Position numbers and translations under genes: made by a program. A stretch of 64,000 nucleotides of DNA from the NCBI RefSeq assembly GCF_000617925.1, contig NZ_BAMT01000001.1:186001-250000 (forward strand), written 5' to 3'. Source of the stretch: Methylobacillus glycogenes JCM 2850 (GTDB taxonomy: Bacteria > Pseudomonadota > Gammaproteobacteria > Burkholderiales > Methylophilaceae). How positions within the stretch are numbered: position 1 is the first letter of the stretch; each line of letters starts with the position of its first letter. A model generated the notes under the pieces. The model worked only from the letters and a program-made list of their open reading frames with translations, was not told the origin of the DNA and did no database searches. Positions 27,590 through 37,510 of this stretch are shown in pieces.

Positions 27590-29020
27590 GAGGTCACAGC
27601 TTTCAGTGGGAGTGAAACGCGGAAATGCGCACCGCGTTCTGTAGGTAGAAGAATAATTTCGCCACCATGGGCATCAACGTATTCGCGGGCAATCGATAAG
27701 CCCAGGCCGCTACCGCTGACCAGGCTTTCATAAACACCATCGCCGCGATAGAAGGGATCAAACAGTTTGGCCTTGTCTGCTGCCATGACGCCAGGGCCGC
27801 CATCATGCACTTCTATAATGCATGGCCGGATTGCTGGGTGATGCTGATGCGGATAGGGCTGGATTGCGAGGTGTATTTCACCGCATTGGAGATCAGGTTA
27901 TCGATGATGGAGTGAATTTTTTCGCGGTCGCCTTCGATCTCGGTGGGAAAGAAATCACGTTGTATGTCTATCTGCTTGTTGGCAATGCTGAGGGAGTAAT
28001 CTGCCAATATTTCCTCGGCAAGTTTGGGTAGCGCAATCGTTTCCAATTTTAGCTGGGGTGTATGGAATTGCACTGCGGTATAACTCAGCAGGTTTTCTAT
28101 CATTTTCTGCAAGCGCAGGCTGCTTTCACGCAAGATGCCCGCAATTTCTCTTTGCTGTGGCGTCAAGGCGCCGCCCACTTCATCACTGAGCAATTCGCTG
28201 CCTTCACGGATGGCGGTCAATGGGGTCTTGAGTTCGTGCGAGACATTACGCAAAAAACGCTGCTTTTGTTGCTCCAGCTCGTTCAGTTGTGCGCGTAGCC
28301 AATCCAGCCGTTCACCCAGGTTACGCAAGTCACCAGGCCCATCGATGCTGATGGGTTCGGTATAGTCGCCTTCGCCCAGCTTGCGTATCGCTGCATCCAT
28401 ATGGCGTATGGGTTGGGCGACTAAAAAGGTAATAATCAGGCCAACCAACAAGGCCACCGGAATCAAGGTCAATGTCTGCCAGAGCATAATCTGTTGAGTG
28501 CGCTCTGCGGTTTCTGCCAGGATGGCGGATTCCCGGTCTATCTGCCTGTTGTTTTCATCCAGAATATCCTGCGCCTGTGCACCCAGATCACCGAAATGGC
28601 TGACGACTTCCTCAGCAGAGGTGGCAGCAGCAGGGTGCTGCATGATGTTGTCGAACACCATGAGCTCTTGCTTGCTGAGATTGTTCAAAGCCTGTTTTTG
28701 TCGACTGCTCATGGGCAACAGGTCTAAATCCTCCAGCGCATCAACAAATTTCTCGTGCGCACGCTCGTAGTTGTCCAGCAGCAATGCATCTTCCAGCACA
28801 AAGTATTGGCGGGCACTGCGCTCCATAAAGGTGATTTGTTCTACCAGGCGCGGCTCGCACGCGTGGCTTGCACGGCCTGGGTGACGGTATCCCGGCTCTG
28901 GGTTGCCAAGCGGTCCAGATACAGCGCTGCATTACCAAAGGCGAACAGCAAAGGCAGCATGGCCAGGGCAAAGCCGATCAGCAGGAGTTTAAGGAAGGAT
29001 TTTGGATAGGCTAGCTGCAA
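27586..29020 (-). CDS. glrK: GlrK (QseE) sensor histidine kinase (two apparent frameshifts; TTG start)
   Basis: About 478 residues after reconstruction. The N-terminal membrane helix (FLKLLLIGFALAMLPLLFAFG) is read from a TTG at 29020 with GGAAG 6 nt upstream. A periplasmic helical sensor, second helix (LTLIPVALLVGLIITFLVA), HAMP, the His box FLRNVSHELKTPLTAIREGSELL, and an ATPase domain (NLISNAVKYTS, DGGPGV, SGSGLGLSIAREYVDAHGG) follow. Frame breaks at 28847-28849 and 27820-27821 are repaired by one base each in GCC tracts (RASRALVEQITFMERS; SGHAIIEVHDGGPG). It probably senses envelope stress and phosphorylates GlrR. Confidence 0.85.
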
Positions 29021-29074
29021 ATGTGTCTTCCGATTCTTGATCTTGTTAGTGGAAAAATCTGGTGCGGATAAAAT

Positions 29075-29103
29075 CCGCGCTTAATGGTAAACCATTAGCG
29101 CGG
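29075..29103. other. Stable hairpin between glrK and folA
   Basis: CCGCGC-T-TAATGGT pairs with ACCATTAGCGCGG (13 bp with one bulged T, 2-nt loop). It sits in the 204-bp divergent region between glrK and folA. No T-run follows, so its role is open. Enteric glrK has the sRNA gene glmY next door, but nothing here resembles GlmY beyond position. Confidence 0.4.
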
Positions 29104-29224
29104 TAGCGGGCAGCGGAGTATGTCTTACAAGCACACCAGACGTGCAGCTAGTCGCTGCCGGGAGTTTTTACCTAGACAAATTCTTGGGTCTAGGGCTGGG
29201 GGCAAAGTCAGTATAATGTGCGCC

Positions 29225-29704
29225 ATGACGACTTTATCCATGATAGTGGCCGTAGCGCGCGGTGGCGTGATCGGCCTCAACAATACATTGCCCTGGCATT
29301 TGCCTGAGGATCTCAAACGTTTTCGTGCCTTAACCACAGGTCACCATATCATCATGGGCCGCAAGACTTACGAGTCTCTCAATCGATTACTGCCAGGCCG
29401 TACCACGGTGATTGTTACCCGCAATACCGACTATGCGGTTGAAGGGGCATTGATTGCCCATAGCCTAGAGGCTGCGGTGGCATTGGCACAACATGACGAT
29501 GAGCCATTTCTGATCGGCGGTGCCGAGCTTTACCAGCAAGGGGTGAAATTGGCGCGACGTTTATATCTGACCGAGATTGATGCGGAATTTAAGGGCGATG
29601 CTTTTTTACCTGCATTTGACCTTAGTACATGGCAGGAAACAGCCAGGGAATCGCATGTGGCAGAAAATGGCCTGCCATTCAGCTATGTCACTTATGAGCG
29701 ATAG
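29225..29704 (+). CDS. folA: Dihydrofolate reductase FolA
   Basis: Reduces dihydrofolate to tetrahydrofolate, 159 residues from ATG 29225. Signatures: MIVAVARGGVIGLNNTLPWHLPEDLKRFRALTTG, IIMGRKTYESL, LPGRTTVIVTRN and FLIGGAELYQQ. ATG 29216 (MCAMTTLS) is possible. A perfect TATAAT at 29212-29217 lies so close to the start that transcription would begin at about the ATG, suggesting a leaderless mRNA, though no matching -35 box is seen. Convergent with the decarboxylase gene. Confidence 0.93.
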   Translation: MTTLSMIVAVARGGVIGLNNTLPWHLPEDLKRFRALTTGHHIIMGRKTYESLNRLLPGRTTVIVTRNTDYAVEGALIAHSLEAAVALAQHDDEPFLIGGAELYQQGVKLARRLYLTEIDAEFKGDAFLPAFDLSTWQETARESHVAENGLPFSYVTYER

Positions 29705-29766
29705 CGTGGGGCCTTGCTAGCGTAAATTCAAGCGCGGCTAGCCTTCAAACTGCCTCAGTCACAACG

Positions 29767-29790
29767 ACCTGGCCCGTTTCCGGGCCAGGT
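29767..29790. terminator. Hairpin between convergent folA and decarboxylase genes
   Basis: ACCTGGCCCG-TTTC-CGGGCCAGGT, a perfect 10-bp GC-rich stem with tetraloop in the 131-bp convergent gap. No T-run on either side, so it is a probable but weaker bidirectional terminator. Confidence 0.55.
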
Positions 29791-29835
29791 GTCATCCAAA
29801 TTCAACGCTTGCGGCAAACGTGAGTGGGGCTAGTC

Positions 29836-32076
29836 TTAGTTTTCCACGCAGTCCACATAGTAATGCGCCTTGCCGTCCACCACTTCCTTAACCAGGCCGT
29901 GCACATCGGTTTCAAAGCCAGGGAAGCGCTCGTTGAATTCACGTGCAAACCGCAGGTAGTTGATGATGACCTTGTTGAAACGCTCACCCGGGATCAGCAA
30001 AGGAATGCCGGGCGGGTAGGGCGTCAACAGTACGGCAGTGATGCGGCCTTCAAGATCATCAATCAATACGCGGTCTATCTTGCGATGCGCCACCTTGGCG
30101 AAAGCATCGGTAGGCTTCATGGCCGGAACCATATTGGACAAATACATTTCAGTGGTCAGACGAGCCACATCATTGGCGCGGTAGACTTCGTGAATCTGGT
30201 CGCACAAGTCGCGCAGACCTATACGCTCATAGCGTGGGTGTTTGGCAATGAACTCAGGCAACACCTTCCATAGCGGCTGATTCTTGTCGTAATCATCCTT
30301 GAACTGCTGCAGGGCAGTTACCATGGTGTTCCAGCGGCCCTTGGTAATGCCTATGGTGAACATGATGAAGAAGGAGTAAAGCCCAGTCTTCTCCACAATC
30401 ACCCCATGCTCCGCCAGGTATTTAGTGACGATAGCCGCAGGAATGCCGATTTCGTCAGAAAACGCGCCGTCTACATCCAGCCCGGGCGTAATGATGGTGG
30501 CCTTGATCGGGTCCAGCATATTGAAACCTTCGGCCAAATTGCCAAAGCCATGCCAGCGTTCCCCGGCCTTGAGCATCCAGGATTCGCGCTCTTCTATGCC
30601 TTCTTCTGAGAGGTCATCCGGGCCCCAGACCTTGAACCACCAGTCGCTGCCCCATTCTTCATCTACCTTGCGCATGGCGCGGCGGAAATCCAGCGCTTCC
30701 ATGATGGATTCTTCCACCAGGGCGGTGCCGCCTGGCGCTTCCATCATCGCGGCAGCCACATCGCAAGAAGCGATGATGGAGTACTGCGGAGAGGTAGAGG
30801 TGTGCATCAGATAGGCTTCATTGAACAGGTCTCTATCCAGACGGGTATCTTGAGCGTCCTGCACCAAAATTTGCGAAGCTTGTGACAGTCCTGCCAGCAG
30901 CTTGTGCGTGGACTGGGTGGAGAACACCATGGAGTCCTTGCAACGTGGTCTGTCTGCGCCTATGGCGTGGTAATCGCCATAGAAATCGTGGAAGGTGGCG
31001 TGCGGCAGCCATGCTTCATCGAAATGCAGGGTATCTATCTTGCCGTCCAGCAATTCCTTGATTTCTTCCACGTTGTACAACACACCATCGTAAGTCGATT
31101 GTGTAATGGTCAGCACGCGTGGCTTGACGGTTTTATCACCAATGAATGGATTGGCTTCCAGCTTTTTCTGGATGTTTTCCCAGGAGAATTCTTCCTTGGG
31201 GATAGGGCCAATAATGCCAAAGTGGTTGCGGGTAGGCATCAGGAAGATGGGAATAGCCCCCGTCATGATGATGGAGTGCAACACTGATTTATGACAGTTA
31301 CGATCCACAATCACCACATCGCCCGGCGCTACCGTGGAGTTCCAGACGATCTTGTTGGAAGTCGAGGTGCCATTGGTGACGAAGTACAAGTGATCACAGT
31401 TGAAAATGCGTGCCGCGTTACGCTCGGAAGCAGCAACCGGGCCGGTGTGATCCAGCAGTTGACCAAGTTCATCCACCGCATTGCAGACATCGGCGCGCAG
31501 CATGTTCTCGCCAAAGAACTGATGGAACATCTGGCCCACAGGCGATTTCAAGAAGGCGACGCCACCAGAGTGGCCTGGGCAATGCCAGGAGTAAGAGCCA
31601 TCGGCCGCGTAATGTGTCAGCGCGCGGAAGAAGGGCGGTGGCAGGCTATCCAGATAGGTACGGGCTTCACGCACGATATAGCGTGCAACAAACTCTGGCG
31701 TATCCTCAAACATATGGATAAAGCCGTTGAGTTCGCGCAGGATTTCATTGGGGATATGGCGCGAGGTGCGGGTTTCACCGTGCAGGAAAATAGGAATTTC
31801 CTCATTGCGGAAGCGAATTTCATCCACAAACTTGCGCAGGTTTTCCAGCGCGTGTGGTGATTCCTCGACAAATTCCTCGTCGTCTATAGACAGAATGAAA
31901 GCCGAGGCGCGACTCTGTTGCTGGGCAAATGAAGTCAAATCACCATAACTGGTAACACCCAGCACTTCAAAGCCTTCATCCTCAATGGCCTTGGCCAGCA
32001 CGCGGATACCTAGGCCAGAAGAGTTTTCTGAGCGGAAATCTTCATCAATGATGACGACGGGGAAACGGAATTTCAT
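29836..32076 (-). CDS. Arginine/lysine/ornithine decarboxylase (PLP fold III-type, large form)
   Basis: 746 residues. The N-terminal wing domain resembles a response-regulator fold (VVIIDEDFRSENSSGLGIRVLAKAIEDEGFEV). The core has WHCPGHSGGVAF, the TNGTSTSNKI stretch and the PLP lysine in STQSTHKLLAGLSQAS, followed by the C-terminal domain (PYPPGIPLLIPGE). Family membership is certain; substrate is not, as the same family covers arginine, lysine and ornithine enzymes. Start supported by AGGAGG just upstream (minus strand, 32080-32090). A biosynthetic role in putrescine or cadaverine supply is plausible because no antiporter gene is adjacent. Confidence 0.9.
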   Translation of the reverse strand: MKFRFPVVIIDEDFRSENSSGLGIRVLAKAIEDEGFEVLGVTSYGDLTSFAQQQSRASAFILSIDDEEFVEESPHALENLRKFVDEIRFRNEEIPIFLHGETRTSRHIPNEILRELNGFIHMFEDTPEFVARYIVREARTYLDSLPPPFFRALTHYAADGSYSWHCPGHSGGVAFLKSPVGQMFHQFFGENMLRADVCNAVDELGQLLDHTGPVAASERNAARIFNCDHLYFVTNGTSTSNKIVWNSTVAPGDVVIVDRNCHKSVLHSIIMTGAIPIFLMPTRNHFGIIGPIPKEEFSWENIQKKLEANPFIGDKTVKPRVLTITQSTYDGVLYNVEEIKELLDGKIDTLHFDEAWLPHATFHDFYGDYHAIGADRPRCKDSMVFSTQSTHKLLAGLSQASQILVQDAQDTRLDRDLFNEAYLMHTSTSPQYSIIASCDVAAAMMEAPGGTALVEESIMEALDFRRAMRKVDEEWGSDWWFKVWGPDDLSEEGIEERESWMLKAGERWHGFGNLAEGFNMLDPIKATIITPGLDVDGAFSDEIGIPAAIVTKYLAEHGVIVEKTGLYSFFIMFTIGITKGRWNTMVTALQQFKDDYDKNQPLWKVLPEFIAKHPRYERIGLRDLCDQIHEVYRANDVARLTTEMYLSNMVPAMKPTDAFAKVAHRKIDRVLIDDLEGRITAVLLTPYPPGIPLLIPGERFNKVIINYLRFAREFNERFPGFETDVHGLVKEVVDGKAHYYVDCVEN

Positions 32077-32187
32077 GAGGCCTCCTAAAGGCTGCCCAAT
32101 TTAAAAAAAGCGCAATATAGCACACTCAATCGCGATTCATATGAACGCGCACGACACGGGGAAACACGCCGAAAATTTAGATGTTAC

Positions 32188-32753
32188 TTAAATCTTGGGC
32201 AGGGTCACGCCTACCTGGCCCTGGTACTTGCCACCTCTGTCCTTGTAGGAAGTTTCGCATTCCTCATCAGACTCAAAGAACAGCACCTGGGCGCAGCCTT
32301 CACCCGCATAAATCTTGGCGGGTAGCGGGGTGGTGTTGCTGAATTCCAGCGTGACATAACCTTCCCACTCAGGTTCAAACGGCGTGACATTGACGATGAT
32401 GCCGCAACGCGCATACGTCGATTTACCCAGCAAACCGTCAGCACGCTACGCGGAATGCGGAAATATTCCACAGTACGCGCCAGGGCAAACGAGTTGGGCG
32501 GGATGATGCAGAAGTCATTGTTAAATTCGACGAAAGAATTGGGGTCGAAATTCTTCGGGTCGACAATGGTGCTGTTGATGTTGGTAAACACCTTGAATTC
32601 ATTGGCACAGCGAATATCGTAGCCATAGCTGGACGTGCCATAGGAAACAATTTTCTCGCCATTCAGTTCGCGGATTAGCGTAGGCTCGAACGGCTCTATC
32701 ATGCCGTGCTGCTCCGCCATGCGACGTATCCACTTGTCAGATTTTATGCTCAT
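32188..32753 (-). CDS. dcd: dCTP deaminase (apparent frameshift at 32430)
   Basis: Deaminates dCTP to dUTP for thymidylate synthesis; 188 residues after reconstruction, the usual length. [57 protein letters not shown] and the catalytic region [26 protein letters not shown] are all present. The frame breaks at 32430-32431; one C (TTTGCCTGGG) gives [16 protein letters not shown]. It supplies the ThyA pathway. 111 bp downstream of it on the same strand lies the decarboxylase start. Confidence 0.93.
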
Positions 32754-32885
32754 GATGCGCTTTCGCTAGAAAGACAAAAAAGCGGAGTTTGCGGGTGACG
32801 GCTTCAGTGCCACTGCCAGTGATGGCAGCAGCCTGAAAGTCACGCGTGAAACTGCGCTTTTATTAGGGTTATGGGGATAAAACGC

Positions 32886-34360
32886 TTACTGGTCGCCGCC
32901 CAGCGCAATGCTGTAGCGCCAGAACTGGTCTTGATGCTCGAAAATCACTTTCGATGCTTCTGGGTCGCGGCTGCCTGCAGGGTACTGATGCACAGGCTTT
33001 TTATCCTTGGCCCAGGCTTCAATCACAGGGTCTACCAGACGCCATTGTGCTTCCACTTCGCTGATGTGCAGATAGAGGGAGTTGTCGCCTTCCATCAGGT
33101 TCAGCAGCAAGGCTTCATAAGCATCAATGGTTTCGTCACCTTCTTGGCGGTTGGCACCGTCCAGCTCTATGGTGCGGGTGGCAATGTCCAAACCAGGAAT
33201 CTTGGACTGGATTTCCAGCTTGATGCACTCACGTGGCTGTATGCCTATGATCAGCCAGTTTTGATCCTGACCACTGCCCAGTTGCAGCGGAGCCTTCTTG
33301 AAGCGGATAGCAATACGGGTATCAGCTTCGTGCAGACGCTTGGCGGTACGAATATAGAAGGGCACACCTTGCCAGCGTGGATTGTCGATAAACAGCTTGA
33401 GGGCGGCGTAAGTCTCTACCACGCTGCTGCTATCGCCCAGCTCTTCCAGATAGCCAGGGACTTTTTCGCCCTTGACTTCACCTGCGGCATATTGCGCACG
33501 GAAGGCGTGCTTTTCCAGTTCTTGCACAGGGATAGGACGTATGGCTTCCAGCACCTTGATCTTCTGATCGCGGATATCGTCCGGGCTCAAAGACGCAGGC
33601 TGCTCCATGGCGGTCAGCGCCAGGGTCTGCAGCACATGGCTTTGAATCATGTCACGCAAAGCGCCAGTGGCGTCGTAGAACTGCGTACGCTCGCCCACGC
33701 CCAGTTGTTCGGTATTGGTGATCTGTACGTGATCGATATGATCCTTGTTCCACAGTGGTTCAAGGATGGCATTGGCAAAGCGTTGCAGCATGATGTTTTG
33801 CAGCGCGGATTTGCAAGGTAGTGATCGATACGGTAGATCTGGCTTTCCTTGAGGTGCTTGGTGATGGAGGATTGCAGCTCTTGTGCCGACTTGAGATCGG
33901 TACCAAAAGGCTTTTCAACCACCACACGGCGCCAGTACTTGTCTTCCTGGGTCAGGCCTACGCCAGCCAGTTGCTCGACAATGGTGGCAAAATCGGAAGG
34001 ACGTACGGAGAGGAAATAAGCCAGGTTCTGCGGGAAAATGGCCTCGTTGGAGAGGGTTTCTTTCAGGCGGTTAAAGGCCTGAGCATCATCCGGTGGATTG
34101 GCATGATATTGGTGACGCGCAATAAAGCGCTTGAACACTTCCTGGTCATAGCCATTCTTGAACTTGGCATCCAGCATACCCTTGATATCAGCCAGCCAGT
34201 CCTCGCGGGAAACTGGGCTGCGACCGACGGACAGAATTGTCATCTTCTCGGGCAAGCGGCCAGCCTGGTCCAGACGGAACAAACCGGGCATCAGCTTGAT
34301 GCGGGAAAGATTGCCGCTGGCACCAAACAATACCAGGGTACAAGGATCTATGACTTTCAT
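32886..34360 (-). CDS. zwf: Glucose-6-phosphate 1-dehydrogenase (apparent frameshift at 33813)
   Basis: Oxidises glucose-6-phosphate to 6-phosphogluconolactone; about 491 residues. It shows LVLFGASGNLSRIKLMPGLFRL (coenzyme fold) and RIDHYLGK, the substrate-binding motif, which is split by the frameshift: at 33813-33814 one G (TTGGCAAA in coding sense) restores DHYLGKSALQNIMLQRFAN. In RuMP methylotrophs Zwf, Gnd and Pgl run the dissimilatory cycle that oxidises formaldehyde to CO2. Second gene after gnd, 65 bp away. Confidence 0.94.
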
Positions 34361-34394
34361 TCAGTGTTCTCTAAATAGGATTGATATCATAAAG

Positions 34395-34414
34395 GGCCAT
34401 GCCTAGGCATGGCC
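34395..34414. other. 20-bp perfect palindrome between gnd and zwf
   Basis: GGCCATGCCTAGGCATGGCC in the 65-bp gap between two co-directional genes. On the minus strand it is followed only by CCTTTATG, so it may be a partial attenuator or an mRNA processing/stability hairpin. Confidence 0.5.
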
Positions 34415-34425
34415 TCTGGGAGGTG

Positions 34426-35337
34426 TTACTTGGTTTTGACTGCGTGACCACCAAACGCATTACGCATCAGCGACAGCAGCTTGTAGCTATAGCCCTTGGA
34501 ATCCTGGCTTCTGAAACGTGCTTGCAAGGCCACGGTCAGCACGGGTGCTGCCACGCCTTGATCCACGGCTTCAACGACAGTCCAGCGGCCTTCACCGGAA
34601 TCTGCAACATAGGGAGCAATGCTTGAGAGTTCCTGATCATGTGCCAATGCTTCAGCGGTCAGGTCAAGCAGCCAGCTGCGTACCACGGAACCATGACGCC
34701 ATAACTCGGTAATCTGGGCCAGATCAAGGCCGAATTCTTCCTTGCCTTTCAGCAGATCCAGACCTTCTGCAAAAGCTTGCATCATGCCGTATTCAATACC
34801 GTTATGTATCATTTTGGTAAAGTGGCCAGAACCGACAGGGCCAACATGTGCCCAGCCACGATCTTCATGCGTGAGCGCCTTGGCAATTGGGTCAATCACG
34901 TCTGCGGCTTCCTTGCTGCCACCGTACATCAGGCAGTAGCCGTTTTCCAGGCCCCAGATGCCGCCGGAAGTACCACAGTCAATAAACTGTATGCCTTGTT
35001 CAGCCAACCAGGCACCACGGCGCTGGCTGTGCTTGTAATTCGAGTTACCACCGTCAACGATGATGTCCCCTTTGTTGAGCAGGGGCACCAGATCCTTGAT
35101 CTGGTTTTCAGTGATGTCGCCACTTGGCAGCATCAGCCAGACTACTTTCTGGGGTTCGCCCGAAAGTTTTGCCACAGCATCTTCCACCGAGTTAGCGGGG
35201 ATCATGCCGTTGGTCAGGGAGATCTGATTCACGGTTTCCTGGTTGAAGTCAAAACCGACGACTTCGATACCGTGTTTCAGCAGGCGGCGGGTCATATTGC
35301 CACCCATTTTGCCCAGACCTATCATTGCGAGTTTCAT
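34426..35337 (-). CDS. gnd: 6-phosphogluconate dehydrogenase (decarboxylating), short form
   Basis: Oxidative decarboxylation of 6-phosphogluconate to ribulose 5-phosphate; 303 residues, the short form often NAD-preferring, against about 470 for the E. coli type. Coenzyme motif IGLGKMGGNMTRRL, substrate motifs VDGGNSNYKHSQRR, CGTSGGIWGLENGYCLMYGG and HFTKMIHNGIEYGMMQA. FDFN after the second strand suggests NAD rather than NADP preference (inference). First gene of gnd-zwf, divergent from pgl across 124 bp. Confidence 0.94.
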   Translation of the reverse strand: MKLAMIGLGKMGGNMTRRLLKHGIEVVGFDFNQETVNQISLTNGMIPANSVEDAVAKLSGEPQKVVWLMLPSGDITENQIKDLVPLLNKGDIIVDGGNSNYKHSQRRGAWLAEQGIQFIDCGTSGGIWGLENGYCLMYGGSKEAADVIDPIAKALTHEDRGWAHVGPVGSGHFTKMIHNGIEYGMMQAFAEGLDLLKGKEEFGLDLAQITELWRHGSVVRSWLLDLTAEALAHDQELSSIAPYVADSGEGRWTVVEAVDQGVAAPVLTVALQARFRSQDSKGYSYKLLSLMRNAFGGHAVKTK

Positions 35338-35370
35338 TGAGATTTCCTTGATGAGGATAATGCCATCTTC

Positions 35371-35397
35371 CTTTTGGGTAAGACTTTTGGGGTAAGA
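35371..35397. promoter_or_regulatory. Tandem direct repeat in the gnd/pgl divergent promoter region
   Basis: CTTTTGGGTAAGA is directly followed by CTTTTGGGGTAAGA. The repeat sits 34 bp from the gnd start and 65 bp from the pgl start, where a shared regulator of the RuMP oxidative branch could bind. No known operator recognised. Confidence 0.45.
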
Positions 35398-35461
35398 TGA
35401 ACTTAGTTGATAATTAAGATCAGCGTGTAGCCAGCCAATTATAACGTGAAGGTTTTATATC

Positions 35462-36169
35462 ATGCAAAATACAACACAGTCCCTGGTGATCAATAACCAG
35501 GTAAGCCGATGGCAGGTGTTCACCGCCCAGGAAGCGCTCTATTGCAGCGCAGTGCAGCACATAGAAGAAGCGGCGCGCAATGCCATCGCCAGACACGGAA
35601 AATTCAGCATAGTGCTGGCAGGTGGCAGCACCCCCAAGAGCATTTACCAGTTGCTCCCCAAGATTGAGACCGATTGGAGCAAGTGGCATGTGTTCTACGG
35701 CGATGACCGTTGCCTGCCCCCTGAGCACGAAGAACGTAACAGCCTGATGGCGCACGAAGCCTGGCTCAAGGATGTTGCAATTCCATCTGCACAAATCCAC
35801 GATATTCCGGCTGAGCTTGGCCCGGAGGAAGGGGCCAAGCGCTATGAAGAGACACTCGCGACTGTAGGAGAGTTCGATCTGGTGTTGTTGGGTTTAGGCG
35901 AGGATGGTCATACCGCCAGCCTGTTCCCTGGTCATCAATGGGATGAAAGCCGTGCTGCTTTGCCCGTGTTTGGCGCACCCAAGCCCCCGGCAGAGCGGGT
36001 TTCCATCAGTGCCAGCCGTTTGAGCCAAGCGCGCGAAGTGGTGTTTTTTGTCACTGGCGCGGGCAAGCAAGAGGCGGTAGATCAATGGCGTCGTGGGGAA
36101 AATATCCCTGCGAGCGTGATCAAGCCGCGCAACGGCGTGGATATTTACGTCTTTGGGGTTAATTTCTAA
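35462..36169 (+). CDS. pgl: 6-phosphogluconolactonase
   Basis: Hydrolyses 6-phosphogluconolactone, linking Zwf to Gnd; 235 residues, DevB/NagB-like family. Signatures: FSIVLAGGSTPKSIYQLL, VFYGDDRCLPPEHEERNS and LLGLGEDGHTASLFPGH. Divergent from gnd-zwf, completing the oxidative branch. Followed by a strong hairpin. Confidence 0.95.
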   Translation: MQNTTQSLVINNQVSRWQVFTAQEALYCSAVQHIEEAARNAIARHGKFSIVLAGGSTPKSIYQLLPKIETDWSKWHVFYGDDRCLPPEHEERNSLMAHEAWLKDVAIPSAQIHDIPAELGPEEGAKRYEETLATVGEFDLVLLGLGEDGHTASLFPGHQWDESRAALPVFGAPKPPAERVSISASRLSQAREVVFFVTGAGKQEAVDQWRRGENIPASVIKPRNGVDIYVFGVNF

Positions 36170-36182
36170 GCACAAGCTTTGA

Positions 36183-36220
36183 AGCCCGATCAGGATGCGA
36201 ATCCTGATCGGGCTGTTTTG
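36183..36220 (+). terminator. Terminator after pgl
   Basis: AGCCCGATCAGGAT-GCGA-ATCCTGATCGGGCT, a perfect 14-bp stem followed by GTTTTG. Confidence 0.8.
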
Positions 36221-36306
36221 TCGTGCTGAATTCAGTCTTCCAGTAATTCCAATTCCCGCATTGCCAACTCCAGGCCTAAATTTATCTGGCCTGAATCTGC
36301 TAGAAC

Positions 36307-37404
36307 TCAAGAATTCTGGATAACAATATTGGGGAATTTATTGCTGTAATCCTGGCTTAAGCCTGCCAGCTTGACGGCGGCCTTGCGGGCGATCTGGCCG
36401 TAAGTGGCTGCAATCTGGCTTTGCGGTTCTGCCACTACTGTAGGTTTGCCACCATCCGTCTGTTCGCGAATGCGGATATCCAAAGGCAAGCTGCCGAGTA
36501 ATTCTGTCTGATAGTCTGCACACATGCGGGCAGCGCCACCCGCGCCAAAGATGTGTTCTTCATGGCCGCAGGCTGAGCAGATATGTGTGCTCATGTTCTC
36601 TACGATGCCCAGAATCGGAATGCCGACTTTCTCAAACATTTTCAGTCCCTTGCGCGCATCCAGCAGCGCAATATCCTGCGGCGTGGTGACGATAATGGCA
36701 CCTGTGACAGGCACTTTTTGCGCCAGCGTCAGCTGAATATCGCCCGTGCCTGGTGGCAGGTCTACCACCAGATAATCCAGATCTTTCCAGCGCGTATCGC
36801 GCAGCAATTGTTCCAGCGCACCGACTACCATAGGGCCACGCCAGACCATGGGGGTATCAATATCAACCAGGAAACCTATGGACATAGCTTGTATGCCGTA
36901 ATGTTCCAGCGGCTCCATGCTCTTGCCATCACTGCTTTCGGGCTTGCCACTCAGCCCCAGCATTTGCGGCTGCGAGGGGCCGTAGATATCGGCATCCAGT
37001 ATGCCTACACGCGCCCCTTCGGCGGCCAAGGCCAGGGCCAGGTTGACCGCGGTGGTGGATTTGCCCACACCGCCCTTGCCAGAAGCCACGGCAATGATGT
37101 TTTTGACATTGGGAATCAAAGGCACGCCACGCTGTACTTTGTGCGAAACAATGCGGCTGCTGACGCCTACGGTGACATTGCTGACCTCGGGCAGGGCGCG
37201 GATTTGTTGTTCCACCAGTTGTCTGATTTCGGCAATTACGCTTTGCGCTGGGTAGTCCAGCACGATCTCTACCGTGACATGGCCACCATTGATGCTGAGA
37301 TGACGCACAGATTTACCAGCGACAAAATCTTTGCCAGTGTTGGGGTCTATCAGGCTTCTGAGGGCATCCTGGACCTGGGTCTCGCTAAGGGGCATGACAG
37401 ACAT
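36307..37404 (-). CDS. apbC: Mrp/ApbC iron-sulfur cluster carrier ATPase
   Basis: 365 residues. An N-terminal MIP18/DUF59 domain (VQDALRSLIDPNTGKDFV) precedes a deviant Walker A IIAVASGKGGVGKSTT, DADIYGPSQPQMLG, and the Fe-S binding pair CSACG. Carries Fe-S clusters to apoproteins in the cytoplasm. Divergent from metG (107 bp), an arrangement common in proteobacteria. Confidence 0.94.
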   Translation of the reverse strand: MSVMPLSETQVQDALRSLIDPNTGKDFVAGKSVRHLSINGGHVTVEIVLDYPAQSVIAEIRQLVEQQIRALPEVSNVTVGVSSRIVSHKVQRGVPLIPNVKNIIAVASGKGGVGKSTTAVNLALALAAEGARVGILDADIYGPSQPQMLGLSGKPESSDGKSMEPLEHYGIQAMSIGFLVDIDTPMVWRGPMVVGALEQLLRDTRWKDLDYLVVDLPPGTGDIQLTLAQKVPVTGAIIVTTPQDIALLDARKGLKMFEKVGIPILGIVENMSTHICSACGHEEHIFGAGGAARMCADYQTELLGSLPLDIRIREQTDGGKPTVVAEPQSQIAATYGQIARKAAVKLAGLSQDYSNKFPNIVIQNS

Positions 37405-37510
37405 TCCTGCTCAATCGGTAATAGGGCATTCTAGCGCAAGCGGATTGCTTATGTGAAACAGCGCTGTTTTGCTAGAATGCAAGATTATCTTGTCGCCAAT
37501 TAGTCAAACC

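Noticed and set aside
29021-29224. GlmY-like small RNA beside glrK
   Set aside because: Only position and one hairpin agree; no sigma-54 promoter or TGTC-N10-GACA site was found there and no T-run terminator.
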